Source of the DNA: Symbiodinium natans
Lineage: Eukaryota; Sar; Dinophyceae; Suessiales; Symbiodiniaceae
Reading direction: 5' to 3'
DNA length: 64,000 nt
Assembly: GCA_905221605.1 (NCBI GenBank)
Contig: CAJNDS010000130.1
Span: 1-64,000, forward strand
The notes beneath the pieces were generated by a model. It was not told the DNA's origin. It saw nothing but the letters and a program-made list of their open reading frames with translations, and searched no databases. Position 1 is the first letter of the stretch; every line of letters begins with the position of its first letter. Positions 1-8,911 of this stretch are shown here, piece by piece. The position numbers and the translations under genes are program-made.

Positions 1-1080
1 GGTTTCTGTTGCCCCGTTCTTCTTTCTGCGCAATACTACAAGTCAAGCTTAGGCCTAGGCTGCCGACTCAACCTCTTGGTACAGGGCAACAAATTCCACG
101 GCTACATCCTCATATCCTCTGTGGCATGATATGCAAGCTCGATTGCGCAAAAGTGCTTGCTGCGCAGGAACGTGTGGAAGAGCGCGTCTCGATAGTCAGG
201 TAGCACACATAAGACTGTTTAGATAGCCACGAATGGCCACGATTCTGCACGATAATTAACAGCTAGTCCTGGCATGGCACAGTTCTAGCGGAGGCTTGCT
301 CCTACAGCACTGCGCGATTTCCACTTGCAGCTTGCATAGCATGCAAAAGGTGCAAAGTGAAGTGGCACTGGCAACCCGCATGCAGCCGGGCACGCTGGCG
401 CTTTTAGCTTGGGTTTGCAGGGTTAGCTAGCATCAGGCTCTGGGCAGCATGGTCTGGAACAAGCTACTCACTCCCGATATGCCTCGTGCACACCCACTGG
501 AAAGCTCAACTCAAATTGGCATGCAATGTGCGAGGTATACCTGCACCTTTGGACAAACTCTCACCAGTTCTTCAAGAAAATCTAGGTGACGCAAGTCAAG
601 CAACACAAGGGGCTAAGCGGCTAACGGATTTACTTCCACGACTTCATACCTAACTTCAAGTCTGACACATGCACCGCATGCCATTCGCTTGTGTCGTTTC
701 TTCTGCGCCTCCGCTAACCGTTACAATGATGACCGACGTGCTGTCTGCTATTCTCTTGACCGCAGAGCCGGAACACCACGGCCGTTCGACGATTCCATCG
801 GCAAGGGCACAGGGTGCTTGTCTACTATCTGCAGGCTCTTCACAAAAATACCTATCAGTACCCATCCGCATCCAGCAAAGTGCCCTTGCGCACACCCTGT
901 CCCATATGGTGACACTCTCGAAACCGGGACAGCTTCGGGCATTTTCAGCTTTCCTGGGCTTCGATACTCTAGGGGACAAGAACTGCTGCGCTGTGAAGAG
1001 CTAAGGTACGTAGATCAGAGCAGACGAGATAAGCTTCACCTGTCTGAAGAGATCATGCCCAGTGCGGAAGCCTCAGAATC
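1..1080. other. no gene recognised
   Basis: This stretch lies beyond the 3' end of the minus-strand helical-repeat gene. It holds no telomere-type array and no ORF with a recognisable domain or low-complexity character. The overlapping short ORFs around 650-1150 on both strands look like chance frames. It may be 3' flank or the edge of a gene outside the window. Confidence 0.5.
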
Positions 1081-4000
1081 TTACTTGCCACGGCGTCCCC
1101 GGCCACTTTTCCACTCCCGACTCTTGCCGGCGGTGGAGCCAGGAACGTGAATGTGACAGTAGCGCTGCACTTCCTCCCATTGCCTCAAATCGATTTCGTT
1201 CAAGTTGTGCATGTGGCCATCGAATGCTTGGCCGATTTCATACACCAAGGGCGTCATGACCTAGTTCATGGTTGGAATAATTTTAAAAATGCAAAATGTC
1301 CATTCCTTATTGAGTTTACGTACCCTTAAAAGATGTGTAAAATGTTACCCCCACTGTGACAAAGTGGCCTCCAGGGCGACCTTCAACCTCACACCCGAGA
1401 GAGCGATGTTCAGGAGTGCCTGAGTGCCTTAGTTGCTGAGTTCATGAGGCCCCCAAAAAGTGTACACCTTCAGTCTTTCATGTACTCACTCAGCTACTAA
1501 GGTGCCGATCTTCTTGCAGTGGCTTCTCGCTCGAATAACCACCTCCTCGGCGAGCAGACGCACCTCCATGCCTCAGATGGCCCTTAGGACCCTCTGAAAA
1601 GTATTCCTGGACTATAATCCTCTTAAGGTTTAGGGTTTAGGGTTTAGGGTTTAGGGTTTAGGGTTTAGGGTTTAGGGTTTAGGGTTTGAATGTCCCCAGG
1701 GCCTACCGAGATGCTGCTCTGGGGGGTGGTGTTCATCAGCGCGCTGACAATGCCGGAGCAGTCCTGCCATGAGAACTCATCGATCCTTCTTGGTTTAGGG
1801 TTTAGGGTTTAGGGTTTAGGGTTTAGGGTTTAGGATTTAGGGTTTAGGGTTAGTTCATGGTTGGGATAAGACTAAAAATTTAAAGGTTTATTCCTTATTG
1901 GGTTCAAGTACCCTTAAGAGTTTAAATGTTGCTTCCTCATTGGGTTTAAGTACCCTTTAAAAAAACTTAAAACGGTACCCAACCATGACTAAGGATCCTT
2001 CTTAGGGCTTCGTCGGCGGCCACTCTGCCGAAGTACTCGATGGCGTAGCCCTTCTGGCTGAGGCGGTTGAAGGCCCAGCAGCAGTTCGCGATGGCCTGCG
2101 GGGGGTATGCCTTGATATTCAGCGTGGCGACTTGGGCAGCGACTTCGAAGAAATACAAGGCCTTGGGCAGCCCAGCCACCATCTTATGATCTTTGGGGCA
2201 CCCTTTTTTTTGGGGGGGGGTTGGTTACTTTTTACCCCTGTTTTTTGGGGTTGGTTACTTTTTTAAATAGGGGAACCCAGAACCCCCAAAAAAGGGGTAA
2301 AAAAAAGGGCACCACTGGGGCTACCAAGGGGCCTCCGCGCCATTCATCACATCGAGCGTCGCCAGCGACCAGGCGATGGTCGACACGCCCTGGGGGCTGA
2401 AGTCGCAGATGCGGCTTGCAGCTTCGGAAGCGACCTTACTACACTAAGTGCTTAAGGTTCCCCCCAGAAAATATGAGAGGCTCTTCCTTTATTAAGGGCA
2501 ATGTAGGGATGATTACCATTTTTATTCTTTTGGTGGGTTCTTAAGCAAATGGTAGCTTAGTAGCCCAGTAACCATATTATTTAATAAGGGCACCCCTTTT
2601 TTGGGGGGTTAGTTCTTTAAAAAACAAAAGGGGACCTTGAACCCAAAAAGAAGGGCAAAGGGGCGCCAAAAGGGCCACCAAGCTACAGACTCGGCGAACC
2701 TCCACACGTCCTGGAAGCAGTCGTCCTTCGACTTGAAGCGGGGCCGGCGCCCCATCAACTTGGCCTTAGTAGCCCAGCAACCATATTAAAACAAGGGTAC
2801 CCTTCTTTTTTGTTTGGCTACTTTAAAAGGGAACAGGAACCATATTATAATAAGGGCACTTGTTTTTGGTTGGTTGCTTTAAAAGGGAACCCAGAACTTT
2901 AAAAAAAGGGAAAAGGGGTACCACCGGGCTACCAAGTTGCCATGGCCCACAGCGCCATGGAGAGCTCCTGCGGGAAGAACATCTCCAGCAGGTTTTCGGA
3001 GGCTCTTGTCCGCCGCGCCGCATCTCTGCAGAAGAGCTTCACTGCCTCTACAGCCAAATTCTAATCTTTTAGCTGCTTCTTACAAATCATAGTACCCTAA
3101 ACCCTTTTTTAACACGGACCTCTGAAGCCTGTCCGGAGTCCCCTCAAACCCACCACCCACTGAGGCCCGCACCGCAGTACCCTAAACCCTAAACCCTAAT
3201 ATCCCTAAGTTGCCTCCTTGTCCAACGGGGCGTCCGCCGCCCGGGGTTCGGACTGGAGCTTGGCACAGGCCCAGAGGCTGTTGGCCAGACCCTGTGGTGA
3301 CATCTCCCGGAACATCACCTCCTTAATGTAAAAGAGGCACTCATTGCCTTGGTAGCCCAGTTTTAGGGGCTCAGGGTTTAGGGTTTAGGGCTTAGGGCTT
3401 AGGGTTTAGGGTTTAGGGTTCCATATCAGAACACGGGCACCCTTTTTTGGGGTTGGCTAGTTTCTTTAGGGAAGCCAGAACCCAAAAAAAAAATGGGTAA
3501 AGGGCACCACTGGGCTAGCAAGTTGCAGAAGGATTTCACTTCCGGGCCCTTGAGCCCCAGCTTCGCCACAGCCCAAAGGCTGTTGGTGAGGCACTGTGTG
3601 CTGAACTGGGCCAGCCGCGTCGTGCTCTGCATCATCACCGAGTATGCGAGCTGAGTTCCTTCCGGCATCAGCCCGTATAAGCTCTCGCTCAACCTGGCCA
3701 GGCCCCAAAGCGTGTTTGAAAGCTCCTGGCACGAAAACTGGCTGATGATTGGCAGGGAGGTTTGTGCGAGCTCGGCGATGATGCCCTGCACTTCCTTGCC
3801 TCTGACTCCAAGCTTGCCCAAGGCCCAAATGGCTCGCATGATGGCGCGTGAAGTTGTAACCCCGTGGGCCTTTGACCTGAACACCAAGAGAACGTTGGCA
3901 AGGCGTGGGTCATGTAACACATTCTCCAGTCCTCCCATGACGCCATAGGCATCTTGCTCCGAAAGCTTCGCCATGTAGTGGAGACCGGACACAAGCGATG

Positions 4001-4328
4001 CCACCTCGCAAGTCCCTGCGATCTGTGACAATGTGAAGAGTACCTCCCCCACATCCTTTTTGGGTTCCCAGGCGATGTCGCTGTCTATCACGTTGAGCGA
4101 AACCTCCAGGGCATCTGCTTTGGGCTCGGTGGGGCCCTCGAAGCGAATGAGCTCCTGCAGTTTCAGCACCTGCTGCTGCGTCTGCGCTTTGTCCTGGTAT
4201 GTGTAACCCGATGGCATCCACCAAGTCATGGTCATCTCCGGTTGCATAACGATAGTCTCCGGCGCAGCGGCGTAGCGAAACCTCGGGTCGAGCTGAACCG
4301 GCTGCGCCGCAAAGCCTGAAAAAGCCAT
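1081..4328 (-). CDS. ten-exon helical-repeat protein (OPR/HPR/FAST-like LW-A-K repeats)
   Basis: I do not recognise a specific gene. Proposed exons (minus strand, high to low): 4328-3527, 3347-3214, 3060-2941, 2764-2687, 2434-2333, 2182-1998, 1785-1707, 1582-1506, 1427-1361, 1260-1081. They sum to 1824 nt, one open frame of 607 codons plus TAA. The protein repeats a helical motif with the core LW-A-A/K-L (NTLWGLARL, NSLWAVAKL, NSLWACAKL, ALWAMAKL, TIAWSLATL, CCWAFNRL), spaced about 35-60 residues and usually preceded by F-S/P-x-Q-x-L. This resembles the OPR/HPR/FAST-type helical repeats of organellar RNA-binding proteins in algae and alveolates, so organelle RNA binding is inferred from family likeness only. 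No RAP domain is visible. The C-terminus is Gly/Arg-rich and ends GRGRRGK. The ATG at 4328 is the first true ATG of the long frame; a hydrophobic, Arg-containing stretch upstream (4508-4330) could be a targeting peptide if an upstream start is used. Donors are mixed GC, GA and GT; acceptors are AG, mostly AG|G. Confidence 0.75.
1261..1360 (-). mobile_element. intron 9, short TIR-like element with GTCA flank duplication
   Basis: The 100-bp intron begins GTCACAG and ends CTAG before GTCATGACG on the minus strand, so GTCA occurs at both edges, as a 4-bp target duplication would give. The donor GT lies in one copy of the duplication. The plus-strand motif AGTTCATGGTTGG at its edge recurs at 1853-1866 and, inverted, near 1980, which marks a small repeat family. 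Confidence 0.6.
1428..1505 (-). mobile_element. intron 8, 78-bp TIR introner-like element
   Basis: On the minus strand the element reads CTTAGTAGCTGAG at one end and CTCAGCAACTAAG at the other: terminal inverted repeats with one mismatch. It is flanked by GCAC on both sides (4-bp duplication). The splice donor is the GC of the first GCAC copy and the acceptor is the AAG that ends the element, so removal deletes one duplication copy plus the element and restores the exon exactly. Confidence 0.75.
1583..1706 (-). other. intron 7, carrying a telomere-type array
   Basis: GT-AG intron (GTAGGCCC ... CCTAAG|GG). Half of it is an (TTTAGGG)n array at about 1628-1689. Phase-0 joining keeps the frame open to the C-terminal stop. 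An alternative acceptor 16 nt further (GGAG|GTGCG) opens a different frame but runs into a stop at the next junction, so it was not preferred. Confidence 0.6.
1786..1997 (-). mobile_element. intron 6, GA-AG intron with TIR element and array
   Basis: The exon edge CTAAGAAG is followed by GATCCTTAG, and the acceptor reads CAAGAAG|GATCGATG. AAGGATC occurs at both edges. Using a GA donor joins ADEALRR to IDEFSWQD in frame. The intron contains a (TTTAGGG)n array (1793-1853) and a copy of the TTCATGGTTGGG/CCCAACCATGA inverted-repeat family at 1853-1990. Confidence 0.65.
2183..2332 (-). mobile_element. intron 5, degenerate TIR introner-like element
   Basis: One end carries the family terminus CTTGGTAGCCCCAG; the other (CATAAG) is degraded. 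The body has the GGTTGGTTACTTTTT / GGGAACCCAGAACCC motifs shared with introns 1, 3 and 4. A GC donor (GAG|GCCCC) and CATAAG acceptor keep the frame open, but no clean target duplication is left. Confidence 0.5.
2435..2686 (-). mobile_element. intron 4, introner-like element carrying a nested second MITE
   Basis: On the minus strand the intron starts GTAGCTTGGTGGCCC, and the outer element ends GGGCTACTAAG. A different element (2439-2555) sits at that end, flanked on both sides by the 4-bp duplication TAAG. After removal the exon reads GAGTCT joined to GTCGCTTCC, giving AESVASEA in the correct frame. The flanks GTAG/GTCG are a near-match of the 4-bp duplication seen at the sister introns. Confidence 0.75.
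2439..2555 (-). mobile_element. MITE family 1 copy, inserted in intron 4
   Basis: 117 bp with inverted ends CTACCATTTGCTTAAG and CTTAAGCACTTAGTGTAG. Flanked by CTTA (plus strand) at 2435-2438 and 2556-2559, a perfect 4-bp target duplication. Same family as copies at 4575-4682, 25225-25332, 35631-35733 and 37619-37738. Confidence 0.8.
2765..2940 (-). mobile_element. intron 3, TIR introner-like element (two tandem bodies)
   Basis: Minus-strand ends are CTTGGTAGCCCGG and GGGCTACTAAG. GC donor (ATG|GCAACTTGG), AAG|G acceptor. Joining gives ALWAMA-KLMGRR, which continues the repeat consensus. The motif ACCATATTA..AAGGGYAC ... TTTAAAAGGGAAC occurs twice inside, suggesting internal duplication or two insertions. 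Confidence 0.75.
3061..3213 (-). other. intron 2
   Basis: Proposed GC-AG intron (GGAG|GCAACTTAG ... GATTAG|AATTTGG). It contains short CCCTAAA arrays and no clear TIR. The join keeps the frame (DKE-NLAVEAV). Confidence 0.5.
3348..3526 (-). mobile_element. intron 1, TIR introner-like element with GCAA duplication
   Basis: On the minus strand the element ends are CTTGCTAGCCCAG and CTGGGCTACCAAG (one mismatch as inverted repeats), flanked by GCAA on each side. The GC donor lies in the first GCAA copy and the acceptor is the AAG that ends the element. Joining gives EVKSFC-NECLFYIKEV and the next LW repeat (ANSLWACAKL) in frame. A telomere-type array lies inside (about 3370-3420). Confidence 0.85.
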
Positions 4329-4574
4329 TGCTGGTAAACTACAAAGGAGGCCACCAAGGAGGCCACCAAGCACGTGCGAACTCCGAAACCCACAGGCAGT
4401 GAGATACAGGGTCCTTGAGCCGCAGGGCCAGATAGGGATCGACGCACTGCAGGAAAACCATTTGAAGAGCCACAGCCCTGCTTGCTGCGATTTGCCTCTG
4501 CACAACAAGATCTGACTATGGTAAACACAGTGTGTCGAAACAAGTTCTTCGGAGGTTAGGTCGGATGTTTCAAA

Positions 4575-4682
4575 CTACTATTTGCTTAAGAACCCAAAAA
4601 AGTTAAAAGCAATCCCTATATTCCCCTTATACGGCAGAATTGTTTTTCTCATTTTTGGGGGTGGTTCTTAAGCAAATAGTAG
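4575..4682. mobile_element. MITE family 1, 108 bp
   Basis: Near-perfect inverted ends: CTACTATTTGCTTAAGAACC at the left and its reverse complement at the right. No coding capacity. Located just upstream of the helical-repeat gene. Confidence 0.85.
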
Positions 4683-4804
4683 GAAAAAAAAAACACCCCT
4701 CGCACAAGCCTCAAGCTCAGGCGTCAATGGCACTGGCTCTAGTGAGATCAGCCACTTGCCGGCACTGCTCTACACCCTGAAGCCCGCAGCCCAACCAGTG
4801 TAAG

Positions 4805-4996
4805 GGTCTCGGCAGTCTGGCGCTACCCTAAACCCTAAATACCTAAACCCTAAGCCCTAAACCCTAAACCCTTAACCCTAAATCCCTAAACCCTAAGCCC
4901 TAAACCCTAAATCCCTAAACCCTAAATCCCTAAGCCCTAAGCCCTAAGCCCTAAGCCCGAAACCCTAAGCCCTAAACCCTAAACCCTAAACCCCAG
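4805..4996. repeat. CCCTAAA array, degenerate
   Basis: About 190 bp of CCCTAAA units mixed with CCCTAAG and CCCTAAAT variants. Confidence 0.95.
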
Positions 4997-5099
4997 GCCA
5001 CCTTCCCATTAAAACCCCCTCGCTTGACACAAGGGGCGCCTCCTGGAAATCTCCGAAGAGCATTCGCTGGAAGAAGCTGCTGTGCAAGCCAAGGACCTT

Positions 5100-5170
5100 T
5101 AGGGTTTAGGGTTTAGGGTTTAGGGTTTAGGGTTTAGGGTTTAGGCTTTAGGTAGGGTTTAGGGTTTAGG
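5100..5170. repeat. TTTAGGG array
   Basis: About nine TTTAGGG units, opposite in orientation to the array 100 bp to its left. Confidence 0.95.
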
Positions 5171-5208
5171 TTCTGCTGGAGGTGTTGTCGGTGAGGCGTG
5201 GGTTCAAA

Positions 5209-5290
5209 AATTGGAGGTTTACGAACAACAGGGGGCCCCTTAATAGTAGGATTTTTTGAAAGTAAGGACCCCAATAATAAGGTACCCCCT
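5209..5290. mobile_element. MITE family 4 copy (partial)
   Basis: Contains GAGGTTTACGAACAACAGGGGG, AATAGTAGGATT and GGACCCCAATAATAAGG, which are shared with the RCC1 intron element at 9226-9368 and with 58984-59150. Confidence 0.6.
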
Positions 5291-5404
5291 GAAATCGGAA
5301 ACACCGCAAATTCAAACCCATTGTCATCCCCTGACCCCGAGAACTTCGGGGAGGCAAGCTTCGAGGGATTCGGCTCTCACTGATGAAGGCCCTGAACTCT
5401 AAAC

Positions 5405-5514
5405 TTGGGTTTAGGGTTTAGGGTTTAGGGTTTAGGGTTTAGGGCTTAGGGCTTAGGGCTTAGGGTTTAGGGTTTAGGGTTTAGGGTTTAGGGTTTAGGG
5501 TTTAGGGTTTAGGG
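5405..5514. repeat. TTTAGGG array
   Basis: About 15 units with a few GGGCTTAGGG variants. Directly abuts a family 2 MITE. Confidence 0.95.
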
Positions 5515-5606
5515 TTGGGATGTTCCCCCTTATACTAACGGTCCTTAATAGGGATTATAGTACCCCCTAATGAGATCCCTATTAAGGACTGTTAGTATTA
5601 TCCCAA
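5515..5606. mobile_element. MITE family 2, fold-back element
   Basis: Near-complete palindrome: TTGGGATGTTCCCCC, CTAACGGTCCTTAATAGGGAT, then CCCTATTAAGGACTGTTAG and TATCCCAA. Other copies: 18570-18672, 35012-35112, and partial ones at 25525, 49998 and 51711. Confidence 0.85.
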
Positions 5607-5681
5607 CCCTGAATTCTGAACACACAGCCCTAAACCAAGTCGCCCCGGGCATATGTCCACAACGCCAGTCGCATTCCCTCT

Positions 5682-5711
5682 CTCTACATCTCTCTCTCTC
5701 TCTCTCTCTCA
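5682..5711. repeat. CT microsatellite
   Basis: Simple (CT)n run. Confidence 0.9.
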
Positions 5712-6489
5712 GTTGTACATACAAGCCCCTAAGCCCTGGTTTCCCTAAAAACACTTTTTTGCAGCTGGGACTCTTTGATGCCTAAAAACACTAAACCCTA
5801 AAACCCTCAACACATCCCACCCCCCGCAGCTTGATGGTCATGTCATAAGCCTTTCATGAGCTCGTTTACTTTAAGGTTCATGGGTAGCTATAAAAGTCGG
5901 CTTTAGGGGTTAGGGTTACTTGAAAGTTCATGGGTAGCTGTAAGTCGGGCTGGAAGTACCCGAAACACGTCTATAACCAATTGCAATTTTGGCTATCCTA
6001 GTATCCCACGGATGACTACACACAACTCCAAGTAACTAGGGTTCAGGATGCGCAAAAGGTTATCAACCTATCCTGGCGCAGGGTACATACTGTGAAAACT
6101 GACGACGAATAAGGACTTCTCGTTCTTAGAGGTCTGATGTGAATCTCGGCGACGGTCTACAAACTCCACTTCCTGCCAACCAGTTGCCATCCAAGTAAGC
6201 GTTGTATAAGGCTCAGGAAACCTAGAATCCAGATCCCAGTCCGGTGCAACAGATTCCGCTACCACATTCTGCATATAGCCACGTAGACACCTACACCCTT
6301 TGTGAAGCTGGACTTGCCGACTGCCCGAAACACTCAACCCTCAACCCTATACCCCATACCCTAAATCCAGAATCAGCGCCCCACCCCACGAAGGGCTCCA
6401 TATGTCTTGCCCCCCACGACAAAGAAGACATCTCCCCGGCCTCTGCGCCAGTTTTTTGGGGAGTTGAACCCTGCGATGCCTAAACCCTA

Positions 6490-7140
6490 AACCCTAAACC
6501 CTAAACCCCTAGTGCTGAGGCTCCTTCTTTGAACACTTACCTGTGTAGCACCTCCATACCCTAAGTCCGTCTCTCATGCTCCTGCTCGCGGGCGGTAGGA
6601 TGCAGAGGCGGCACACTATACAAAATGACATACATGCTGCCTAACTCGGTTAAGTTGTACATACAGATACATGACTACAAGAAAGTAGTGTCCGGATATG
6701 AATGAATGAGCACATATACTCAGATGAAGTTGCGCATATTACTAATCCACCGACATACGCTTATATATGTAGATACATATATGGCACGAAATGTATCTTT
6801 CATTAATACATAGCCAACATAGTTAGGTCCTCATATCTACATATATATATATATACATATATATATATAGAGTATAATTACAGCCAATAACTTTGTGCAA
6901 GTGTAGAACTATACAGGGTATTGGGTTGAGGCCCAAGGCCAAGTTCATAAGATTTCCGAAGCCTCAGGTTCATAGCGTTAAGGGTTTAGGATTGAATGAG
7001 CAAAATGCTGCAGGCAGAGCCAGGCTTGTCATTTCTAGAGGGTAGAAACATCGGCAGTCGCAACTACTTGGAAGCCGCGGAAAAACTGCTCAATTAGGGC
7101 TTTGTGCCATGAGACGTCTGCCTCCTAAACCTAAACCTTC
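6490..7140. other. AT-rich spacer, no gene seen
   Basis: No array longer than four units, a TA microsatellite at about 6838-6868, and no ORF with protein-like composition. Confidence 0.5.
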
Positions 7141-7336
7141 AACCCCTGCTTTTTTGCAGCCGCAAGTGGACCCCTGAAACTACTGAAGCCTCTTTTGCCC
7201 CCCCCTTTTCAAACCCGCGCTAGCCTGAGACACAAACGCCTGAAACCCCTAAACTCCTCAAACCCCTGGAAGCCCTAAAACCCTAAAGACCCTAAACCCT
7301 AACCCTAAACCCTAAACCCTAAGCTCCTAAACTCTA

Positions 7337-7412
7337 GCAAGGCCTTCGTCCGGATCGTCCACGACGCGCGCGAGGCGCTGGCAGAGGCCGCCACCATCAT
7401 CCCGAATCCTGG
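7337..7412 (+). CDS. possible exon, unknown product
   Basis: Plus-strand frame reads KAFVRIVHDAREALAEAAT, with protein-like helical composition, after a CTCTAG acceptor-like site. It runs directly into the TTC microsatellite. It would be one of very few plus-strand coding pieces here. No family recognised. Confidence 0.35.
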
Positions 7413-7417
7413 GTCTC

Positions 7418-7482
7418 TTCTTCTTCTTCTTCTTCTTCTTCTTCTTCTTCTTCTTCTTCTTCTTCTTCTTCTTCTTCTTCTT
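7418..7482. repeat. TTC microsatellite
   Basis: About 21 uninterrupted TTC units. It makes long Arg or Ser ORFs on both strands that are not real genes. Confidence 0.95.
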
Positions 7483-7649
7483 TCGGGCCTCACCCTAAAC
7501 CCTAAACCCTAAAACCTAAACCCTAAACCCTAAACCCTTAGCTTGCAACCCTAAACCATGAAGTTTCCGGGCTTTGGGGCAGTTCTGGGTTGATCAGGTC
7601 GAGGGTTTAGGGCGGTTTGGACACCCTGCCTCGCCCCTGCACTGCGGTT

Positions 7650-7710
7650 TTAGGGTTTAGGGTTTAGGGTTTAGGGTTTAGGGTTTAGGGTTTAGGGTTT
7701 AGGGTTTAGG
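7650..7710. repeat. TTTAGGG array
   Basis: About eight units. Confidence 0.95.
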
Positions 7711-7796
7711 GCCGTCTACCTCCCCCCGGACAAGAGCTTGTCGGAGGAGTGATTATGGATAGAAGTAGGGTTTCGGGTTTAGTTTAGGGCTAGTTG

Positions 7797-7912
7797 AAGG
7801 TTCATGTGCAGTTATAAGTGGGGTCATGCGTACCCTAAGTAAGGTTATAACCAGCTATAATTCCTAGTTACCCGACGTATAACCCCACTTAAAAACTACC
7901 CATGGACCTGCA
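7797..7912. mobile_element. MITE family 3 copy
   Basis: Inverted ends: TTGAAGGTTCATGTGCAGTTAT at the left and CTACCCATGGACCTGCAAGT at the right, with the inner pair AAGTGGGGTCAT / ATAACCCCACTT. Sister copies at 21063, 24927, 46662, 59770 and 61635. Confidence 0.75.
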
Positions 7913-8911
7913 AGTACCGTTCCCCAGGACATCAGCTCTTCGTGTCAGACAAGAAGCTTCACAAATCTGACCAGAAAGGGTTCTGTAGCTTTCCTTTGCT
8001 TGGGTTTGGGGTGTAGAGTTCCCTAAACCCCTAAACCCTAAACCCCTAAACCCCCAAACCCTAAACCCTAAACCCTAAAGTTTAGGGCTCGGACTCAAAA
8101 CCTCAAGGCCTGATTCGGGTTGTTGGGTTCTCGGTTCGGGCAGCTCTGACTCTTTAGAGGGTTCAGGATTGCGGGCTGCATGTATCTTTCTCCAAAAGCG
8201 CCCATGACCTGGGTTCTCCAGAGCTCCCTTTCTGGCACCCCTAAAGCCCTAAACTTTAAACCCTCAACCCGAAACCCTGGTGATCCTTACACCTCTCCTC
8301 AAAAGCGGAGGGTAACCCTAAACCCTAAACCCTAAACCCTAAACCCCTAAACCCTAGGGTTGCATAGGGCCCTGAAATAAATCGACTTTGGGGATGTCAA
8401 CCGAGAGTTAAGCCTTAGGGTCCCCAAGAAACAAGAAGCCCAAACCCTTTAGAGCCGAAAAGCGCTGCGCCGTAGACCCCAAACATCTCTCTGTCGCTGT
8501 GTCTCTCCCTGTTGCTTTAGGGCTCCAGTCTCTCTGCCTAAGCCTTAAATCTCACGCCGGGCATCACCAGATTCGCTGAAGAACCCTAAAACGCTAAAAT
8601 CCCAACCGAAACCCCTAAAACAACAAACCAGAAAACTATCACCCCCACATCCCCAAGCCTTGAACGGCTGCACCCTCCGGAACGCCCTTCGAGGCTTCTT
8701 TTGGGCGCGGCCCATGCTCCCAAGCTTCCCGGTGCGCGGGCTTCGGGTGTAGAGGTCTGTTTGTTGGGTTTAGGGTTTAGGGTTTAGGGTTCAGGGTTTA
8801 GGGTTTAGGCTTCAGGGTTCAGGGTTCAGGGTTCAGGGTTGGGCACACCTGCCTAGGTGTAGGGCTTAGGGGTTTAGGGCTTTTGGGGTTCGTACCCCCT
8901 AGCACAGCCGG

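Noticed and set aside
656-1004. Overlapping ORFs of 100-150 aa on both strands
   Set aside because: No domain and no compositional bias for any one frame; they overlap each other in three frames.
1506-1582. Alternative frame for exons 8-9 (VRLLAEEVVIRARSHCKK)
   Set aside because: Looks protein-like, but the join to the last exon meets an immediate stop, whereas the other frame is open through to the C-terminal TAA.
5400-5516. A true chromosome end
   Set aside because: All telomere-type arrays are short, occur in both orientations and are embedded in other sequence throughout the window.
7305-7493. Poly-arginine ORF
   Set aside because: Reading of the TTC microsatellite on the opposite strand.
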